Assembly: GCF_043290135.1 (NCBI RefSeq)
Contig: NW_027464604.1
Location: forward strand, 875,501-939,500
Reading direction: 5' to 3'
Source: Rhipicephalus microplus
Taxonomy: Eukaryota > Arthropoda > Arachnida > Ixodida > Ixodidae
DNA: 64,000 nt
The notes beneath the pieces are model-generated. The model made no database searches. It was not told where the DNA came from and saw only the letters and a program-made list of their open reading frames with translations. A program made the translations under genes and the position numbers. Below, one piece after another: positions 64,000-64,000 of this stretch (positions within the stretch are counted from its first letter, which is position 1; each line of letters begins with the position of its first letter).

Positions 64000-64000
64000 T

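Overview
The window reads as chelicerate DNA, most likely from an ixodid (hard) tick. It carries tRNA-derived SINEs of the type common in hard ticks, several CR1-like and other non-LTR families that resemble tick elements, Penelope-like elements (PLEs), a Ty3/Gypsy element and many THAP fragments. There are no bacterial operons, rRNA genes, CRISPR arrays or complete host genes. The organism call is inference from element families; no species can be named from the sequence alone.

Layout. 1-1.1 kb: C-terminal end of a LINE ORF2. 4.3-5.3 kb: truncated CR1-like LINE (minus). 6.7-11.0 kb: a Ty3/Gypsy element (minus; 155/154-bp LTRs, 5-bp duplication TATAG) inserted inside the GIY-YIG domain of a PLE whose 3' end runs to about 11.53 kb. 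13-15.5 kb: a SINE, a LINE tail with a 14-bp duplication, and a LINE with a 5' inversion. 16.0-24.2 kb: a LINE with tandem 315-bp 5' units and a 2A-type motif in ORF1, interrupted by a SINE and by a second CR1-like LINE with a long open ORF2. 24.2-28.7 kb: no gene seen except a THAP fragment. 28.8-43.7 kb: two tandem, degenerate copies of one LINE family ('LINE-K' here), interrupted by a SINE, a CR1-like LINE (32.0-35.8 kb), a near-intact CR1-like LINE with 206-bp promoter-like repeats (37.3-42.1 kb) and a short PLE with inverted ends. A 310-bp (CATC)n array grows out of the second LINE-K tail. 44.9-55.5 kb: an imperfect inverted duplication of single-copy-looking DNA (splice donors present in both arms, one uncharacterised candidate exon), with different elements in each arm. 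56.0 kb: SINE. 58.3-63.6 kb: CR1-like LINE with PHD-type ORF1, endonuclease/RT ORF2 (one frameshift) and four 260-bp tandem units. The right edge has a Gypsy integrase fragment.

How it works together. This is mainly a record of layered insertions, and target-site duplications let many be ordered. The elements most likely to have been active recently are the CR1-like LINE at 37283-42083 (972-codon ORF2 without a break) and the one at 58311-63563. Three separate CR1-like families here carry tandem 5' units with TATA-like boxes, and one also carries a 2A-type ribosome-skipping motif. Host coding content is limited to candidates: the minus-strand exon near 48.2-48.8 kb and THAP remnants.
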